Below, piece after piece: positions 60,112 through 64,000 of a stretch of DNA of 64,000 bases. How positions within the stretch are numbered: the stretch's first letter is position 1; each line of letters opens with the position of its first letter. The position numbers and the translations under genes are program-made. Source of the DNA: Rhizophlyctis rosea (taxonomy: Eukaryota; Chytridiomycota; Chytridiomycetes; Rhizophlyctidales; Rhizophlyctidaceae); assembly GCA_027596075.1 (NCBI GenBank), contig JADGJC010000008.1:69170-133169 (forward strand). The letters are read 5' to 3'. The notes beneath the pieces are model-generated. The model saw only the letters and a program-made list of their open reading frames with translations. It made no database searches and was not told where the DNA came from.

Positions 60112-61619
60112 GGACGTCGATATTTATGTAGGTTGACGGGCTGTTGCTGGTGGAAGATGACGTCGGATTGAGTTATATGCAGCTCGAATACAGATGGGAG
60201 GTGATTGCAAGCGGACATGGTAAAAGTAGCGACTTGCGCACTTCCCTCACGGGAAGCTTAGTCAGCGAAATGCTGTGGCTTAGAGCCCGTGTGGTCGGTG
60301 GCGTGGGCCATCGATCGTGTTTGTGATGACTGTGCCACCTTGTGCGCCAGGGACCTTCACTAGCTCTGGACTTGATGGCGCGATGGGTGACGCCGCACAT
60401 ACCAATCTCGTCCACTTCGTCCCGTCAAAAGCATACCGCCTTCGTAATAATCAGATGAAGAACTTGTCATGTTAATCAGGGGAATCTGTCTCAAGTTATT
60501 GGTGCTGAAGTCTCAGCATATCCAAGTACCATCACCTCGGCCCAATGTTGAACATTGGGATTGACAGACTGACCATGTCCACAGCTTCATTGGTAGAGGA
60601 GATAATCAACTCAATCAGAAGCTCGTGGCCATATCGTGACAGATATTGAATGCAATGAACCGAGCCACAATCAAAGTTCGCAGTGTTCGACAGTGCATAT
60701 AACAACAACCTTTGCACTAACCACGGATGGATGTTTGACACCAACGAGAAGCCTTCAGATAAGGGCGGGTGCTAGTGGGTGCTCTCTCGGATTTTCTACC
60801 CATTGCTGTCAAGTTTCTCAGTCGTTTCGCTTTACACCGCGTCTCTGGCCTTCCAACTTTGCCGGTCACTTCCGGGTGGACCAATGGTCCGCTCCATCCA
60901 ATTTATCGTCGCCATCGATTAGTCTCATCATCCAAACCTTTTTTTCGAGCATATTATGCATGAATTTTATGGTGAAGGAAAGCCCTCCGTGCACCGATTG
61001 GGTTGAGAATTCATTTGTGCACAACGCCATCATCGGTTGGCGCAGCCTCTTTCTTGTGTCACTATCGAATGCAAAGAGTTGGGATTCTTGGCCCATTGCA
61101 GGCCCATTGGGAAACAATAACAAAAAAGTAAACCTGTGCCACCGTGGTCCGTGAACACTGACCGATGTGATGGGTTTCTGAGCACTTTGAACACTGTGAC
61201 ACGTTGTCGTAAACATCCAAGCATAACATGCATTCAATGCGTTGTCCGCTCCCACAATTGGAATATCTCATAAAAACTTCACTACATCTTGCCACCACCT
61301 GACATCGTCTTTCACTACTGCATCACACCCAGCTCCACACCCGTCAGGAACGGGTCCCTCCGTGCCCTTCGCAACAACGCTTGGGTGGCGGAAAACTCCG
61401 AACCTCTTTCCATTTCCTTCTTCCCACGCTTGCAGTGTTCCACTTGCAACTCGTCTATCTGTTTGACAGGAGCTGTCAAATCACCACTCCAACTCGCCTT
61501 CTCTCCGCCCATAAATATCACCACTGAGGAACGTCGCCCACGGCAACAGTCATCTTCAACCTGACATCCATCTCCTCATCCGTCATCTGCTTCCATCTCA
61601 TCGTCATACGCCACCCACC
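60112..61619. other. 1.5-kb divergent intergenic region
   Basis: Between the p28 and GPAT-like start codons. A minus-strand stretch with CxxC/HHxxxC spacing (about 61062–61298) is listed separately. The rest holds short ORFs only. Confidence 0.45.
61110..61298 (-). CDS. Possible zinc-binding fragment, uncertain
   Basis: A minus-strand frame reads RIECMLCLDVYDNVSQCSKC, then SETHHIGQCS. The Cys/His spacing (CxxC, eight residues, CxxC, then HH and C) resembles a PHD/RING-like finger, but no flanking exon, start or stop gives a coherent gene. It could be a relic or chance. Confidence 0.2.
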
Positions 61620-63767
61620 ATGCCGCCAAACGTGGAGCGATCATACTCGTTTTCTGATCTCCGTCAGAACACTGGATTGACACGGCCACAGTTGCGCCGG
61701 GTTGCGTCAGCCCGTAACCTGGCACCGTCAGACTTGCTACCTGGTTTTGAGCAAAAGTTTGAAACTACCACTGCGCAAGGCGGTGCTCCCGCTTCGTCCG
61801 TATTGAAGGACGGGTTGGCTTTCATGGCTTATGGTGCTCAGGCCATTGCGCAGGTACGTCCTGTCCATCAAACTCGCATCCTAAATTTCCTCACCCAAAA
61901 ACTTTGACAGGATGAGTTTTCGAAATGCTTCACACAAAAACCAAGAAGACACTTCTCATTGAAGACGATCATGCTTGGTCCGATCTATTATGCTGGTTGG
62001 GTCTTCAGATATTTCTTCCTCTTTCCTTATCGGTTGGTTATCGAATTGAAGTCATTTGACCAAAATCGGGTTTGGCTGATCCATTGATTGACAGATTGAC
62101 TTTGATGGTTCTGGCAACCCTCTTCTTTTTTACGCTTCTACCGGTGGTGCTTTACTTCAAAAATGAAGATTGGCAGGTAAGATAACATTTCCTTACATCG
62201 CCATGTTTTTGACACCCCCTGATATGGAAACTTTGATCGCCAGCGGTGGCTCTTTAAGTTCTACTGCGGTGCCTTCCTTCGATCGTGGGGCAGTCAGATC
62301 CGATACCATGGCAAAAAGCCAAAGCCAAATACCCCTCATGTCTTCGTCGCCAATCACACATCCTTCATTGATTACTTGGTCTTGAGTGCCCACGATTTCC
62401 CACACGCCACACTCGCGCAAAGTCATGGCGGCATCATTGGCTACTTTGAGCACTCCGTCCTAACCTTGAACGGGTCGCTCATGTTCAACCGAAACGAAAA
62501 GAACGATCGATCACTAATTGCACAAAAGTGAGTACATCTCTCGCTGCTGTAATTAATTTTGAAAGATTATATTGACGGTATCCATTTCAGAATGAAGGCC
62601 CATGCAGCCAACTCTGCAAAATCACCAATTCTGATTTTCCCGGAGGGCACATGCGTCAACAACGAGTATACGGTACTTTTCCACAAAGGCGCATTCGATC
62701 TTGATGCACAAGTTTGTCCAGTAGCAATCAAGTGAGATCCAACGTCGAACAACTTTGATGCAAACATTGTATTGATAGCTTGGACCAGATACGATAAACG
62801 ATGGGCAGATGCATACTGGCATACCAAAACTCAAACGTTTACGAAACACCTACTTTATCTTATGACACGGTGGGCGCTGGTCGCTGATGTGTGGTATCTA
62901 CCACCAAGACCGAAGCGTGCCGATCAAACATCCGTGGAGTTTGCGAACGAAGTGAAGGCGGAGATCTCTGAGGTGGCTGGGTTGAAGAATTTGAGTTGGG
63001 ACGGTTACTTCAAAGTGAGTCGGATGGGACTTGTTTTGAACGATGGGAGATGTGCGTTGGTATTTGATTATTGATCATTGGCGCTGCAGAACTATGCACC
63101 CGCACAAGAGAAGAGACAACGACTGCAAGAACACCCTCAAACCCGCTATGGCGCCGTCCTCATGCACAGACTACGAAATCGCGACCTTCCCGATCGAATG
63201 AAAGGACTACGGCGTTCGGCCAGCATTCACTTCGGTGCCGAGTCCTCCATCCGACCAGTCCGCGACGACCTACTAGCCAAAGCGACTTCATCGCTCTTCG
63301 GATCCACCAATGTCAAAAACGAGATTCTGGTGGCACTGGAAGACGAGGACCGTCGGTCGTTCATGATTACAGAGCTCTCGGATCGTAAGAGTGACATCAT
63401 CCAATCCTGGAAACGGTATTCCAAACTTAGGTCGACAGACATCGATCAGAGGCGATTGGAATATAGTACTTGGCGGTTATGGTTCAAGCAACGGGTGGAG
63501 CGGGCGTGTAGGGAGGAGGCGAGAAGTCGTCTGAACTTGGACGCGGCTCGTAGCATGAATGCGTACAACCTGATCAGCATCATACCCGTTCCCAACATCT
63601 TCTCCCGTACACCACCTCAAACCCGCCGTCCACGAAGTAAGAGTGCAGATACCGGTAGTCGGTCGTTAGGAGGGAGGTTGAAGCCGCTGGCAAAAACGGA
63701 GGGAAGAATGCGGGTAACGCCGGACAGTCTGAAGATGACTTCGAGGGCACCACTGTTGCAATACTAG
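61620..63767 (+). CDS. GPAT3/4-like glycerol-3-phosphate O-acyltransferase
   Basis: Seven exons: 61620–61853, 61911–62032, 62095–62176, 62244–62527, 62591–62731, 62789–63014, 63090–63767; 588 aa in frame. Two hydrophobic spans (LGPIYYAGWVFRYFFLFPYR, LTLMVLATLFFFTLLPVVLY) anchor it in the ER. The PlsC acyltransferase motifs follow: NHTSFID (HX4D, H184/D189), GSLMFNRNEKNDRSL, LIFPEGTCVNN (residues 255–265) and CPVAIKYDKRWADAYW. The order and the last block (VWYLPPRPKRADQTSVEFAN) match the animal GPAT3/4 family, which makes lysophosphatidate for triacylglycerol and membrane lipids. The C-terminal exon adds a basic tail with no second domain. Divergent with the dynein gene, 1.5 kb apart. Confidence 0.92.
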
Positions 63768-64000
63768 CTAGCTTCTTTGTTTGTAAAGACCGCACGCAGC
63801 TTTCTTTTTTTTGGACTGGTGGGGGAATTGTATAGATATGTCTCTTACACTTGTATAAATTGTGAATCAATCAGCTTGCATCTGGATGCCTTTTCCATGA
63901 CTTTACTGGCGTTTCCCCTATGGCTCTCTTACACATCGCCGACCTAATAGCATGTTGTGATCACTCAGAGATTCCGGGTATATTCAACATATATATACAG
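63768..64000. other. Right end of window, no gene seen
   Basis: 233 bases after the GPAT-like stop; AT-rich, only short ORFs. Confidence 0.5.

Overview
The window looks like nuclear DNA of a zoosporic (flagellated) true fungus, most likely a chytrid. It is gene-dense and roughly half GC. Most genes are split by short GT–AG introns of about 50–90 bases, often with a CTAAC-type branch site. A complete p28 inner-arm axonemal dynein light chain (58963–60111) implies a motile flagellum. A secreted GH11 xylanase with a fungal CBM1, a PEP4-like aspartic protease and a DUF1996 secreted protein point to a fungal saprotroph. This placement is inferred from gene content; no marker gene was compared.

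Layout, left to right: the 3' part of an SH3 protein (to 1073); a giant mitochondrial PPR protein (1832–6172); a TMCO4-like DUF726 hydrolase (6965–11473); a secreted Cu/Zn superoxide dismutase (minus, 11787–12474); an 18-exon SLIP-GC-like dynamin-family GTPase (13231–18068); a membrane protein (18595–19965); an aspartic protease (21273–23101); a small STI1-like mitochondrial protein (23454–24095); xylanase (minus, 24690–25988); a KCTD-type BTB protein with a C-terminal zinc ribbon (minus, 27206–28240 or further); inositol monophosphatase (minus, 28926–29898); a TRAPPC14/C7orf43-like protein (30201–32648); DUF1996 (minus, 33008–34380); ribosomal protein L29 (35840–36506); an RS-domain protein (minus, 37016–39249); a SnoaL-like protein (40222–40752); a CAP/PR-1 protein (42554–43580); a small ORF (44176–44439); an anchored hypothetical protein (minus, 45618–46421); a PIG3-type quinone oxidoreductase (minus, 46778–48387); a DCAF4-like WD protein (48707–51115); Rlp24 (minus, 51369–52216); an ankyrin protein (minus, 52705–53910); a metallothionein-like peptide (54155–54523); a mucin-like single-pass SH3 receptor (55316–58506); p28 dynein (minus, 58963–60111); and a GPAT3/4-like acyltransferase (61620–63767).

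There is no sign of an operon, gene cluster, phage, transposon or CRISPR system. The genes are mostly housekeeping, secretory and stress genes. Themes that recur are secretion and cell wall (SOD, protease, xylanase, DUF1996, CAP, mucin-SH3), stress (SOD, metallothionein, quinone reductase) and translation or ribosome assembly (L29, Rlp24).

The most distinctive content is in gene structure. L29 has a first coding exon that is only the ATG followed by a 12-nt exon. Rlp24 also has a 12-nt exon. Two independent introns are best explained as GC–AG. At least two introns are stop-free multiples of three and would be silently retained by naive annotation. The most unusual protein architectures are GH11–ShKT–CBM1, BTB(KCTD)–zinc ribbon, and mucin–TM–SH3. 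I found no wholly new biological system.
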